Below, one piece after another: positions 6,089 to 6,384 of a stretch of DNA of 6,384 nt (within the stretch, counting starts at the first letter, position 1; each line of letters starts with the position of its first letter). This stretch comes from an uncultured Thermoleophilia bacterium (lineage in GTDB: Bacteria; Actinomycetota; Thermoleophilia; UBA2241). The notes below the pieces were generated by a model that was not told the DNA's origin, did not search any database, and worked only from the letters and a program-made list of their open reading frames with translations. Both the position numbers and the translations under genes were made by a program. The stretch covers positions 1-6,384 of the forward strand of contig CAIWHY010000047.1 of assembly GCA_903912585.1 (NCBI GenBank). The letters are read 5' to 3'.

Positions 6089-6384
6089 GACTTCCCCCTT
6101 CTCGATTGCTGAAGCGGCGTGAGCGCCGCAGTGATCTCATCCATGAGCAGCCCCACATCCTTGGCCCCATCGACGTTTGCGATGAGTGCCGCAACGCGAT
6201 TGGATGCTTCGCGCTGCATGTGGGGCGCCGTCAGCCAAACGAACTTGGCCTCAATCTCGTCAGTACCCCACGGCTGCTCTGGATAGAGAACGTTCTCGAC
6301 CAGCCCCGATGACAGAACCCTGCCATCGGACAAGGTAACGCTGACGATCGCGGCGTCCTTGCCCATCGGGTCGTTGGCTTCCGA
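6085..6384 (-). CDS. MmgE/PrpD-family protein, C-terminal part (5' end outside the window)
   Basis: Only the last 99 residues are present; the frame stays open to the right edge, so the gene begins beyond it. The segment matches the C-terminal end of MmgE/PrpD proteins. It has a strand with VTLSDGRVL (about 15-23 of the visible part), a Pro-containing loop, then DEIEAKFVWLTAP (about 42-54) and a helical tail. This family includes 2-methylcitrate dehydratase, cis-aconitate decarboxylase and iminodisuccinate epimerase, so the reaction cannot be named from the fragment. The catalytic part is not visible. The stop overlaps the ATG of the binding-protein gene (ATGA, 6088-6085), showing that it is in the transporter operon. 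That suggests its substrate or product is related to the imported compound. The ATG at 6366 is internal to the conserved domain and is not the true start. Confidence 0.8.
   Translation of the reverse strand, partial: SEANDPMGKDAAIVSVTLSDGRVLSSGLVENVLYPEQPWGTDEIEAKFVWLTAPHMQREASNRVAALIANVDGAKDVGLLMDEITAALTPLQQSRRGKS

Overview
The window is GC-rich. It has dense Cys-type lipoprotein chemistry with a Ser/Thr-rich linker, a TTG start and a SpoIIE-type phosphatase, all of which point to an actinobacterium (perhaps Thermoleophilia-like, at low confidence). Base composition and gene style are the only taxonomic evidence.

Layout: (1) At 12-1274 on the plus strand is a membrane-anchored PP2C/SpoIIE-family phosphatase. 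It may begin just before the window. (2) At 1275-1787 is a stretch without protein genes. It holds the 3' part of a tRNA-Ala (anticodon UGC) on the minus strand, from the anticodon loop to an encoded CCA, followed by a terminator-like hairpin. The 5' half is absent or badly decayed. This is the form left at the far end of an element integrated into a tRNA gene; if so, the element is on the right (higher-coordinate) side. (3) From 1788 to the right edge every gene is on the minus strand. In transcription order they are the C-terminus of an MmgE/PrpD-family protein (cut by the edge), a family 3 solute-binding lipoprotein, a polar-amino-acid-type permease, its ATPase and, after about 130 bp, an MttB-superfamily (trimethylamine/betaine methyltransferase-like) protein without pyrrolysine.

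The first four genes of that set are packed as one operon: an ATGA overlap, a 7-bp gap and an 8-bp overlap. They would form an uptake system for a small amino-acid-like compound, made together with a PrpD-fold enzyme. The MttB-like gene probably shares the transcript and would supply demethylation or a related step. The binding protein keeps the Arg that holds a carboxylate. It appears to have lost the Asp that usually holds a free alpha-amino group, and several aromatic residues sit near the pocket. Together these hint at an N-methylated or otherwise non-standard amino-acid-like substrate. The substrate is inferred, not shown. No corrinoid protein, corrinoid reductase, integrase or regulator is visible in the window.
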